This document shows positions 1 to 6,293 of a DNA stretch of 6,417 bases, in pieces. A program made the translations under genes and the position numbers. The notes under the pieces were generated by a model. That model ran no database searches. It was given only the letters and a program-made list of their open reading frames with translations, and had not been told where the DNA came from. The DNA comes from JAKVCB01 sp963578605. GTDB lineage: Bacteria; Planctomycetota; Planctomycetia; Pirellulales; Lacipirellulaceae. The stretch's first letter is position 1. Every line of letters starts with the position of its first letter. Location: positions 1-6,417 of the forward strand of contig CAUZEA010000202.1 in assembly GCA_963578605.1 (NCBI GenBank). Reading direction: 5' to 3'.

Positions 1-47
1 AACTTCGGGATCACCTCTTCCGGACCGTGTTTCTTACCTCGTGGCAT
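1..47 (-). CDS. IS3-family transposase OrfA, N-terminal 16 codons (partial)
   Basis: From the ATG at 47 reading down to base 1, the sequence encodes MPRGKKHGPEEVIPK and a partial codon compatible with Leu. The pattern MPR-x-K-(H/R)-x-x-E-(E/Q)-I/V-I-x-K-L is the usual start of the short helix-turn-helix OrfA protein of IS3-family elements, which binds the element's ends. A near-perfect ribosome binding site, AAGGAGG on the minus strand (61 down to 55), lies 7 bases before the ATG, stronger than any site in front of the chromosomal-type genes here. The gene runs off the window edge, so the frameshift site and OrfB cannot be seen. An identical copy lies at the other end. Confidence 0.75.
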   Translation of the reverse strand, partial: MPRGKKHGPEEVIPK

Positions 48-124
48 CGCTTGCCCTCCTTGAAATGCGTCCTGACACCCCGATTGTCTATCAGGGCGTG
101 GACTCGTTTAAGGGGGCTGGGTCA
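1..124 (-). mobile_element. IS3-family insertion sequence, 5' end only (left copy, pointing left)
   Basis: These 124 bp are the exact reverse complement of the last 124 bp of the window; the match ends at base 124 (base 125 differs). Read on the minus strand, the element begins TGACCCAGCCCCC, close to the TG...CCCC tips known for IS3-family elements, especially the IS407-like group. It then has a leader of about 77 bp and the first codons of orfA. Only the left terminal part lies in the window; orfB (the DDE catalytic protein) and the far end lie outside it. The element sits inside a permease gene, whose reading frame resumes right after base 124. The family call rests on the OrfA start and the tip sequence recalled from family knowledge; no database search was made. 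Confidence 0.8.
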
Positions 125-126
125 GT

Positions 127-1296
127 TTTATTTGCGGATTGACCGACACGATTGAGTACGTCATCACTCCGGCAGTGATTGTCTATTACATCGGCGGCTA
201 TATGGACAAACTCGTAGCTGGTGTGCCGGGACTGGAGAGTGTTCCTAGTTTCATTTGGTGGCTCTTGTTTTATTCGATTTTTGTCGCCATCAACATCCGG
301 GGTGTCGAGCTGACTTTAAAGGTGGGCTTAGTGGTCACCGGAATTGCCATGGCGATCTTGGTGGTGTTTTATGTCACCGCGCCTCTTGTCGGCGCATTTG
401 ACTGGGAATTGCTGTTCAATATCGAACCGGAAGCCGGTCATTCGGCCAGGGGGCTCCCCAAGGGCATTTGGGGCATCTTTGCCGCTTTGCCATTTGCAAT
501 CTGGTTTTACCTGGCGATTGAACAGTTGCCCTTGGCCGCGGAAGAAGCTCACGACGCGGTCCACGACATGCCTAAAGCCTTGATCTTCGGCATGCTGACT
601 TTGTTGTTATTGTCATTGTTTACGTTGGTCATTAACACGGGCGTCGGAGGCGGCGCTCAAGCAATCGGGTCGTCCGACGCGCCCTTGGGGGACGGTTTCG
701 AGGCGGTTTTTGGCATCAGTTCGGCCAGCAAAGTCCTGATTTTGATCGCCCTGACCGGCTTGATCGCCAGCTTTCACACGATTATCTATGCCTATGGCCG
801 AGTTCTCTTTGCGCTCTCCCGCGCGGGTTATATGCCACGTTGGATCTCGTTAACGGGAGAGACTCAAACACCGTATGTCGCGTTGATTCTCGGCGCGGTG
901 GTTGGGTTGCTGTGTGCGATTGCAATCAAAATTTCCGGGGAAACGGGAGTCGGTGCGGCGCTGCTGAATATGGCCGTATTTGGTGCGGTGATCTCTTATT
1001 CTCTGGTGATGTTCAGTTACATTGTTTTGCGAATACGCCAGCCAGATCTACCACGCCCGTATCGCAGTCCGCTGGGAATTCCCGGCGCCGCCATTGGATG
1101 TGTCTTGTCGTTGATCGCATTGCTGGCGACATTCGCAGTCGAAGACTATCGGCCTGCCGTGGTCGGCGTCATCCTGTTCTTGATCGCCGGGACCGTTTAC
1201 TTTTTGTTGTACAGTCGTCATCGGCTGGTTGCCCAAGCACCCGAAGAAGAGAATGCGTTAATCGCCGAAGCTGAGCGAGAACTTGCTCACCGATAA
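127..1296 (+). CDS. APC-superfamily amino acid/ethanolamine-type permease, 5' end removed by IS insertion
   Basis: This is an inner-membrane transporter of the amino acid-polyamine-organocation superfamily, most like the ethanolamine permease/EAT group by recall. The native frame begins at the IS junction (first whole codon TTT at 127) and enters directly in helix 3, with EYVITPAVIVYYIGGYM. About 10 hydrophobic segments follow, including the helix-6 signature FAIWFYLAIEQ with AAEEAHD after it, and helix 8 with the ALSRAGYMPRW motif. Intact relatives have 12 helices and roughly 440-460 residues, so about 80-90 N-terminal residues (helices 1 and 2, which hold much of the substrate site) are missing. 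The TTG at 139 can be taken as a start but lies mid-helix with no ribosome binding site. An in-frame TAA at 109-111 in the IS blocks read-through. The ligase gene follows 2 bp after the stop codon. It is probably non-functional as it stands. Confidence 0.88.
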   Translation, partial: FICGLTDTIEYVITPAVIVYYIGGYMDKLVAGVPGLESVPSFIWWLLFYSIFVAINIRGVELTLKVGLVVTGIAMAILVVFYVTAPLVGAFDWELLFNIEPEAGHSARGLPKGIWGIFAALPFAIWFYLAIEQLPLAAEEAHDAVHDMPKALIFGMLTLLLLSLFTLVINTGVGGGAQAIGSSDAPLGDGFEAVFGISSASKVLILIALTGLIASFHTIIYAYGRVLFALSRAGYMPRWISLTGETQTPYVALILGAVVGLLCAIAIKISGETGVGAALLNMAVFGAVISYSLVMFSYIVLRIRQPDLPRPYRSPLGIPGAAIGCVLSLIALLATFAVEDYRPAVVGVILFLIAGTVYFLLYSRHRLVAQAPEEENALIAEAERELAHR

Positions 1297-1298
1297 AA

Positions 1299-2678
1299 AT
1301 GGAAACCAAGATGTTATCAATCAGTCAATTGCGCGAATCCACTTCCGCCGGTGAAACCGATACGGTCCTGGTCGTTTTCACCGATCTTTACGGCCGCTTT
1401 GTGGGAAAACGCTTCGACGCGAATTTCTTTATTGACCAGGTTGCCGAAAACGGCACCCACGCCTGTAACTACCTGCTGACCGTCGACATGGAAATGGAGC
1501 CGGTACCTGGTTACGCCACCGCCAATTGGGATCAAGGTTACGGCGACTTTCATCTGGTTCCCGATCTCAACACGCTGCGGATCGCAAGTTGGCTCGATCG
1601 GACTGCCATGGTGTTGTGCGATGTCACCCACCCAAATTCGCACGAACTGGTGGCCTGCGCGCTTCGGTCGGTCCTGCGCCGTCAAATTGAACGAGTGTCC
1701 ACGGCAAAAATAGAAACCAAGGCTGGTTCCGAACTGGAATACTACATTTTTGATACTTCGTATCGAGCCGCGTGGGAGTCGGACTTCGCCGAAGATTCAC
1801 TGCAACATGCCGGTTGGTATATCGAAGACTATCACGCTCTCCAGGGCACGCGTGAAGAACCGTTTAATGCCGACGTTCGCCGACACTTGAGCCAGTCAGG
1901 TGTGCCGGTCGAATGTACCAAGGGGGAATGGGGGAAAGGGCAGCACGAACTCAATATCCAATACGCGGACATCCTCAACATGGCGGATAACCACGCGGTC
2001 TATAAACAATGCCTCAAAGAGGTTGCTGACCAGCAGGGCATCAGTGTCACGTTCATGGCAAAATATTCGCACCAGCACGCCGGCTCCAGTTGCCATGTGC
2101 ACATCAGCCTCTGGCAGGATGGCCAAAACGCATTTGTCGGTGATACGACTCTGGGAAGCATCAACTGCTCGGATACTTTTCGGCATTTTCTGGCCGGCTG
2201 GATCGCACACGTTCCTGAAATGATGGTGATGTACGCACCAACCGTGAATTCGTATAAACGATATCAAGTGGGGTCATGGGCGCCGACACGAATCGGTTGG
2301 AGCGGTGACAATCGTACCGCCGGGTTCCGAGTGGTCGGCAGCGGACCCAGTTTGCGGATCGAATGCCGGATCCCAGGCGCCGATTGCAACCCCTACCTCA
2401 CGTACGCCGCCGCAATCGCCTCAGGCTTGGACGGGATCTCACGAAAACTCGAGCTGCCACCGATGTTCGATGGCAATGTGTATCAGGCTGAAGAGTTGCT
2501 CCACGTACCGACCACGCTTGATCATGCCACCGACCTTTTTAAAGCTAGTGCGTTTGCGCGCGAGGCACTGGGCCAAGACGTGGTGGATCATTACGCCCAT
2601 TTTTTCTGCACCGAACAGACGGCATTCGATCGGGCAGTCACTAACTGGGAAAAACGGCGCTATTTCGAGCGAATTTGA
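1299..2678 (+). CDS. Glutamine-synthetase-family gamma-glutamyl-amine ligase (PuuA/GlnA3/GlnA4-like)
   Basis: This cytoplasmic ligase has the glutamine synthetase fold (459 aa). It probably joins the gamma-carboxyl of glutamate to an amine using ATP. The N-terminal beta-grasp domain covers about residues 20-110 and the catalytic domain about 115-455. Visible motifs are GSELEYY (metal-ligand E145/E147), KGEWGKGQHELN (E210, E217), SSCHVH (H266/H268), NSYKR (317-321), WAPT (327-330), DNRT (337-340) and LRIECRIPGADCNPYL (E355, R357). The DGSS loop that binds ammonium in true glutamine synthetases is not seen; the corresponding stretch reads ANWDQGYGDF. There is no adenylylation-site tyrosine loop. 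Both fit an amine-specific paralogue rather than nitrogen-assimilating GlnA. The start could also be ATG 1311, which has GGAAA 5 bases upstream; ATG 1299 lacks a clear site. The substrate (putrescine, ethanolamine or another amine) cannot be read from the sequence. Confidence 0.9.
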   Translation: METKMLSISQLRESTSAGETDTVLVVFTDLYGRFVGKRFDANFFIDQVAENGTHACNYLLTVDMEMEPVPGYATANWDQGYGDFHLVPDLNTLRIASWLDRTAMVLCDVTHPNSHELVACALRSVLRRQIERVSTAKIETKAGSELEYYIFDTSYRAAWESDFAEDSLQHAGWYIEDYHALQGTREEPFNADVRRHLSQSGVPVECTKGEWGKGQHELNIQYADILNMADNHAVYKQCLKEVADQQGISVTFMAKYSHQHAGSSCHVHISLWQDGQNAFVGDTTLGSINCSDTFRHFLAGWIAHVPEMMVMYAPTVNSYKRYQVGSWAPTRIGWSGDNRTAGFRVVGSGPSLRIECRIPGADCNPYLTYAAAIASGLDGISRKLELPPMFDGNVYQAEELLHVPTTLDHATDLFKASAFAREALGQDVVDHYAHFFCTEQTAFDRAVTNWEKRRYFERI

Positions 2679-2723
2679 GTTGCTCTCCAGACCGATCTCT
2701 CCACCCATACGAACCAACCGATC

Positions 2724-3437
2724 ATGACACGGCCAATCATCGGGATCACGACCTACGCTCAGGATGAAGATCTGGAGTTCAAGCTCCCGGGACAATACGT
2801 TGATTGTGTGCGCCGAGCCGGAGGATTGCCATGGTTGCTACCGCCGGGCGAAATGCACCTGAATGACTTCTTCGCTGCCATCAACGGGTTGATCCTCACA
2901 GGCGGAGGGGACCTCAATCCGGAATATTATCACGGGAAACCTCATTCCACTGTGTACATGGTTGATTCCGAACGCGACACAATGGAATTGCAGATTGCTC
3001 GAACGGCGATTGCGACCGGAATGCCAACTCTCGCAATCTGTCGCGGGGTACAAGTGATCAACGTCGCTTTAGGCGGCACGTTGTTTGAACATCTACTCGA
3101 CGTCGTCGGGAACGAAGTCACTCATCGGCTCCCACCGCGCGAGCCTGCCGAACATCCGATCCGTGTCCTACCCAATTCACACCTGGCAAAGATCCTTACC
3201 GCGACCGAATTCTCCGCGGCTTCCTGGCATCATCAAGCGATTCGGGATGTCGGGTCCGGACTTGAGCCTGTCGCTTACGCCGCCGATGATACAATCGAAG
3301 CGGTCGAAATGAGCGGACACCCGTGGTTGATCGGCGTACAATGGCACCCGGAACTAACCGCGGCAACCGATGCAATTCAGCAGCGGTTGTTTGACGAGTT
3401 TGTCACGGCTTGCAAAGACCTGCGAGGAAACGCATGA
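2724..3437 (+). CDS. Gamma-glutamyl-GABA hydrolase-like class I glutamine amidotransferase-fold protein (PuuD-like)
   Basis: This 237-aa cytoplasmic hydrolase is of the peptidase C26/PuuD type. It is expected to cut the gamma-glutamyl amide bond at the end of a gamma-glutamylation pathway, returning glutamate and the oxidised amine product. The N-terminal IGITTY strand and GLILTGGGDLNPEYY match the family. The nucleophile elbow is LAICRGVQ (C106), followed by INVALGGTLFEHL. SWHHQAI (167-173) and GVQWHPE supply the remaining catalytic residues (H208, E210). Length is slightly below E. coli PuuD (about 254). It starts 45 bp after the ligase with no convincing ribosome binding site and overlaps the SDR by four bases (ATGA), so translation of the SDR is probably coupled to it. 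The fold is certain; the substrate is inferred from the neighbouring ligase. Confidence 0.9.
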   Translation: MTRPIIGITTYAQDEDLEFKLPGQYVDCVRRAGGLPWLLPPGEMHLNDFFAAINGLILTGGGDLNPEYYHGKPHSTVYMVDSERDTMELQIARTAIATGMPTLAICRGVQVINVALGGTLFEHLLDVVGNEVTHRLPPREPAEHPIRVLPNSHLAKILTATEFSAASWHHQAIRDVGSGLEPVAYAADDTIEAVEMSGHPWLIGVQWHPELTAATDAIQQRLFDEFVTACKDLRGNA

Positions 3438-4207
3438 GATTACAAGACAAGGTTGCTGTGATTACCGGAGCCGCTAGCGGGATCGGTCGTAAGTCGGCAA
3501 TACGATTCGCCGCCGAAGGCGCGCAAATTGTCGCCGTCGATCTCAATGTGCAAGCGGGACAAGAAACCGTTGAACAAGTTGAAGCCGGAGGTGGTGAGGC
3601 GATCTTTGTTGAGGCCGATATTTCTCAAGGGGACGATTGTGAGCGGATGGTTGCCGCCGCCCAAGAGTCGTTCGGCAAAGTGAATGTGCTGTTCAACAAT
3701 GCCGGGATCATGCTGGGCGACGACAGTGACGCGGAAAATACAACCGAATCGGTTTGGGAAAAGACGCTGGCGGTCAATCTGCGAGGTGTCTTTTTAGGCT
3801 GCAAATACGGCATTCCGGCGATCCGCCGGGCCGGAGGCGGGTCGGTCATCAATACCGCTTCGTTTGTGGCCCTGATGGGAGCCGGTACACCGCAAATCGC
3901 TTACACGGCAAGTAAGGGTGGGGTGCTCGCGATGACTCGAGAACTGGCAATCGTCCACGCCCGCGAGAACATTCGAGTCAATGCGTTGTGTCCCGGCCCG
4001 CTACATACTGATTTGTTAATGAACTTTCTCGACACCGAAGCAAAACGACAACGGCGACTCGTGCATTTGCCGATGGGTCGTTTCGGCGAAGCGCAGGAAA
4101 TGGCCGAAGCAGCCCTGTTTCTGGCATCCGATGAGTCCTCTTATGTCACCGGCGCTGAATTCATGGTCGACGGAGGACTCACCGCCGCCTACGTCACACC
4201 GGAATGA
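3434..4207 (+). CDS. Classical short-chain dehydrogenase/reductase (SDR), probably NAD-dependent
   Basis: This 257-aa cytoplasmic oxidoreductase has a Rossmann fold. The cofactor motif TGAASGIG is at 11-18, and the acidic residue ending strand 2 (VAVDL, D36) favours NAD(H) over NADP(H). NNAG is at 88-91, and the catalytic tetrad is N115, S143, Y157, K161 (YTASK). VNALCPGP and the C-terminal VTGAEFMVDGG are typical of the FabG-like group. ATG 3434 is chosen over the upstream in-frame ATG 3410 because the protein then begins MRLQDKVAVITG as family members do, overlaps the PuuD-like stop as ATGA, and has GAGGA at 3424-3428. Last gene of the left operon. It could oxidise an alcohol group on a gamma-glutamylated substrate, but SDR substrates cannot be predicted from sequence. 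Confidence 0.92.
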   Translation: MRLQDKVAVITGAASGIGRKSAIRFAAEGAQIVAVDLNVQAGQETVEQVEAGGGEAIFVEADISQGDDCERMVAAAQESFGKVNVLFNNAGIMLGDDSDAENTTESVWEKTLAVNLRGVFLGCKYGIPAIRRAGGGSVINTASFVALMGAGTPQIAYTASKGGVLAMTRELAIVHARENIRVNALCPGPLHTDLLMNFLDTEAKRQRRLVHLPMGRFGEAQEMAEAALFLASDESSYVTGAEFMVDGGLTAAYVTPE

Positions 4208-4252
4208 TGGGGTCAGACCCTGTTTTCGGTTTTCGCGACTCGTCAGACCCCA
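4208..4252. repeat. GGGGTCAGACCC-type palindromic repeat (REP-like)
   Basis: Directly after the SDR stop codon, TGGGGTC at 4208-4214 pairs with GACCCCA at 4246-4252. The first arm is itself a tight palindrome, GGGTC-A-GACCC at 4210-4220. GTCAGACCC occurs twice in direct orientation (4212-4220 and 4242-4250). The RNA could form a large hairpin and might protect or end the operon transcript. From memory, GGGGTCAGACCCC-like words are common dispersed elements in environmental genomes, sometimes near REP-associated tyrosine transposases, but none is present here. It is not a classical terminator, as no T-run follows. Confidence 0.5.
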
Positions 4253-4378
4253 GCGGTTTCAAAAAAAAGGCGTAGCTGACAGGACGTCTAATCCCAGCTG
4301 ATTCCACCTTATCCCCCAAACGCGTTACGACTTGATCCTGGTAGTGGTCGGGAACCAAGAATGCATGTTGGATTTCCC
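4253..4378. other. Intergenic stretch with no recognised feature
   Basis: Between the palindromic repeat and the epimerase remnant I find no gene, tRNA or clear promoter. There is an A8 run at 4261-4268. Minus-strand translation gives an open frame across this stretch and beyond, but it matches nothing I recognise and has no ribosome binding site. The change in codon style between the left and right gene blocks must lie in or next to this stretch, so it may hold an old rearrangement junction. Confidence 0.4.
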
Positions 4379-4740
4379 ATGAATGATTCAGCTTTTGCTT
4401 CGGGCCTGGGAGGCCAGGCAGGATCGACACCGTTACTAGCAGGAGGTCGTGCTCTGGTGTATCGTAACAAGCCTGGCCGTGTTACCAGTCGTCATGTCCA
4501 GTTTGTCCGGAGACCTCCCGGCTCCGGAGAGTCTGGACCACACAGCTAAAGGCTGCCAGATCGTCTGTCATCTGGCCTGGCGATCGCAAAGGTGACCATC
4601 GCAGTCTTCAAGAATACGAGATCAGCAACGCCAAGGCAGGCCGGCTGCTTGGACATCAACCGACCTCTGACATAGAGGCAATGATCGATAAGGCATTGGC
4701 CAGGCGAGGAACCGATGCCAGAACGGAAATAATCTCATGA
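4379..4740 (+). pseudogene. Remnant of an NAD-dependent epimerase/dehydratase (extended SDR), frameshifted and internally deleted
   Basis: Three reading frames each carry a piece in the order expected for an NAD-dependent epimerase. From ATG 4379, one frame gives FASGLGGQAGS, resembling the N-terminal glycine-rich nucleotide-binding turn. From about 4473 another frame gives SGDLPAPESLDHTAKGCQIV (4506-4565) and then CHLAW, the strand 3-4 region that usually reads GDL-x-DP-x-SL...GCD-x-V-x-HLA. From about 4578 a third frame gives DRKGDHRSLQEYEISNAKA, then GRLLGHQPTSDIEAMIDKAL, resembling the C-terminal KA-x-x-LLG-(W/H)-x-P region, ending in TGA at 4738-4740. Intact relatives are about 270-320 residues, so most of the middle is gone. 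The stop overlaps the ATG of the metallopeptidase (ATGA), suggesting the two were once co-translated. The family call is by motif resemblance only. Confidence 0.5.
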
Positions 4741-6215
4741 GAATCGCTATTGGTGCAATGATGCACGAATCCAATACGTTCTCCCCGATCCCCACGACCC
4801 TGGAGAGTTTCGAAGCGACTACGTGTCTCACCGGTGAAGATATCCTTGCGAAACATCGGGGCGAAAACAGTGAGCTTGGGGGGGTACTCAAAGTCCTCGA
4901 GGAGGAAAACGCGACGATTTGTCCCACCCTTAGCGCGTGGGCTATACCTTCAGGTGTTGTTACCGCCGAAACGTATGAACATCTGAAAGGAGACATGCTC
5001 GGGCGAATCGGCGATCTTAGAGACAGTCTGGACGGTGTGCTCTTGTCACTTCACGGGTCAATGACGGTCGAAGGTCTCGAGGATCCTGAAGCGGACCTGC
5101 TTGGCACCATACGACGGGATTTCCCGCAGATCAAATACCTGGGAACCACACTGGATCACCACGGGAACATCAGCAAAGAAATGGTTTCATATGGGGATTT
5201 CTTCGTTGGTTATAGAACGCATCCTCACATCGACCAGTTCGATGTCGGGAGCCTTGCAGCCCGTCACATGGTCGAACTTAACACGGATGCACCGATATTA
5301 ACGAAATCATTTGTCAAGCTTCCACAGATCACCGCTACTGAGAACAGAACCAAGCCGGTCGACGAGATGCACATGGAGATCAAGCGTATTCAGCAGGATC
5401 CCGCTGTGTTCTCCTGTTCGTATTTCGTTGGCTATGCCTGGGCCGATGTTGGTGTTGTCGGCGCAAGCGTTTTGGCAATTACACGCGATGACCAGGCCTT
5501 GGCAGACAAGTACGCGGATCAATTGGCCTGCGGTATGTGGGACAGGAGAAAGGATTTTCAATTCCCGTTGTCCACAGCCGATCAAGCTGTCAGAGATGGT
5601 CTCAAGGAGGGTAAGTATCCTGTTGTGCTCGATGAACTATGCGACTGCACGATGGGAGGTGCCTCCGGTGATATCGTTGTTACCGCCCGTGCTCTTATTG
5701 ACCAGCAGGCCAGGAATTCGCTGGTCACGGGTATTGTAGATCCCCAAGCCGTAGCCGAAGCCCAGGCAGCGGGTGTGGGTCACACTGTCAAGTTGTCGAT
5801 AGGTGGTAAGATATGCACCAAGGATAATCCTCCGCTGTCGATCAAAGGGGTGGTCAAGATCATCTGTGACAGCGCCGTCGGTAACAGTGGTATTCTTACA
5901 GGATATGAATCGGATCTTGGAAAAATTGCCGTCGTCGACGTCAATGGTGTTGAGATTCTTCTGATCGAGAACCCCGGCATGCTCGGCGGACCTGGTTTCC
6001 TTGTCAATCTCGGCATCGATCCCCGCAAGAAGGATTTCATTGTCGTGAAGGAAGGCATGAACCCGGTTCTGGAGTACAAGGACATTGCCGCCAAGTTGGT
6101 CATGCTGGATACCCCGGGATTCAACAAGCAGACGTTGCGTGCTGAGGATTACAAAAAGATTCCCAGACCGATATACCCGATCGATCGTGAGATGTCTTGG
6201 AAACCGGGGCGTTGA
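4737..6215 (+). CDS. M81-family metallopeptidase (MlrC-like)
   Basis: Intact 492-aa protein of peptidase family M81, named for MlrC, the last enzyme of microcystin breakdown; most members have unknown substrates, probably small peptides or amides. The N-terminal domain opens with GAMMHESNTFSP (H10, E11). SLHGSM (104-109), TTLDHHGNIS (D140, H142) and YRTHPHIDQFDVG (H162, H164) follow. E11, D140, H142 and H164 match the order and spacing I recall for the MlrC zinc site. The C-terminal MlrC domain has LDELCDCTMGGASGD (298-312) and NLGIDPRKKDFIVVKE. There is no signal peptide, so it is cytoplasmic. The start follows GGA at 4725-4727. Arginine codons are 9 AGA/AGG of 21, unlike the left operon. 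A role in microcystin degradation should not be assumed. Confidence 0.9.
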   Translation: MRIAIGAMMHESNTFSPIPTTLESFEATTCLTGEDILAKHRGENSELGGVLKVLEEENATICPTLSAWAIPSGVVTAETYEHLKGDMLGRIGDLRDSLDGVLLSLHGSMTVEGLEDPEADLLGTIRRDFPQIKYLGTTLDHHGNISKEMVSYGDFFVGYRTHPHIDQFDVGSLAARHMVELNTDAPILTKSFVKLPQITATENRTKPVDEMHMEIKRIQQDPAVFSCSYFVGYAWADVGVVGASVLAITRDDQALADKYADQLACGMWDRRKDFQFPLSTADQAVRDGLKEGKYPVVLDELCDCTMGGASGDIVVTARALIDQQARNSLVTGIVDPQAVAEAQAAGVGHTVKLSIGGKICTKDNPPLSIKGVVKIICDSAVGNSGILTGYESDLGKIAVVDVNGVEILLIENPGMLGGPGFLVNLGIDPRKKDFIVVKEGMNPVLEYKDIAAKLVMLDTPGFNKQTLRAEDYKKIPRPIYPIDREMSWKPGR

Positions 6216-6277
6216 GATAGCCAGGGTTGTGAGTGAGCCGGTTTTAGAACTTACAACCAAATAGGTATTTCTATTTC

Positions 6278-6293
6278 AGGAGAAGTATGAGCG
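6278..6293 (+). pseudogene. Start of an unidentified gene (RBS and first codons), interrupted by the right IS
   Basis: AGGAG at 6278-6282 stands 4 bases before an ATG at 6287-6289, the best initiation site among the non-IS genes of the window. The frame reads Met-Ser and then enters the IS at 6294, where it continues for a few codons and stops at TAA 6308-6310. This looks like the 5' end of the gene that followed the metallopeptidase, 71 bp downstream of its stop, cut by the insertion. Too little remains to identify the product. It could be a chance match, as the spacing is slightly short. Confidence 0.5.

Noticed and set aside
139..141. TTG as a genuine start codon of a short permease
   Set aside because: The frame is open and family-like upstream to the IS junction, and the TTG falls inside membrane helix 3 without a ribosome binding site; truncation by the IS explains it better.
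4404..4419. GCCTGG-GAGG-CCAGGC hairpin as a transcription terminator
   Set aside because: The stem is only 6 bp, no T-run follows, and it lies within the glycine-rich coding piece of the epimerase remnant, where such repeats arise easily.
4194..4430. Minus-strand open frame of 78 codons in the intergenic region
   Set aside because: It overlaps the SDR end and the palindromic repeat, has no ribosome binding site and no recognisable motif.
4361..4549. 62-codon plus-strand open frame as a standalone small gene
   Set aside because: Only part of it makes sense, as the first piece of the decayed epimerase; the rest is out of frame with that protein and there is no good initiation signal.
4737..6215. 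Evidence for a microcystin-degradation cluster
   Set aside because: MlrC-like proteins are widespread and no mlrA, mlrB or mlrD genes are in the window.
5637..6260. Long open frame (207 codons) on the minus strand
   Set aside because: It lies opposite the C-terminal MlrC domain, whose frame carries clear family motifs; the antisense product resembles nothing known and has no ribosome binding site.
6216..6277. Small inverted repeats (GGTTGT/ACAACC and AAATAG/CTATTT) after the metallopeptidase
   Set aside because: Six-base arms, AT-rich and without a following T-run; not convincing as a terminator or an operator.
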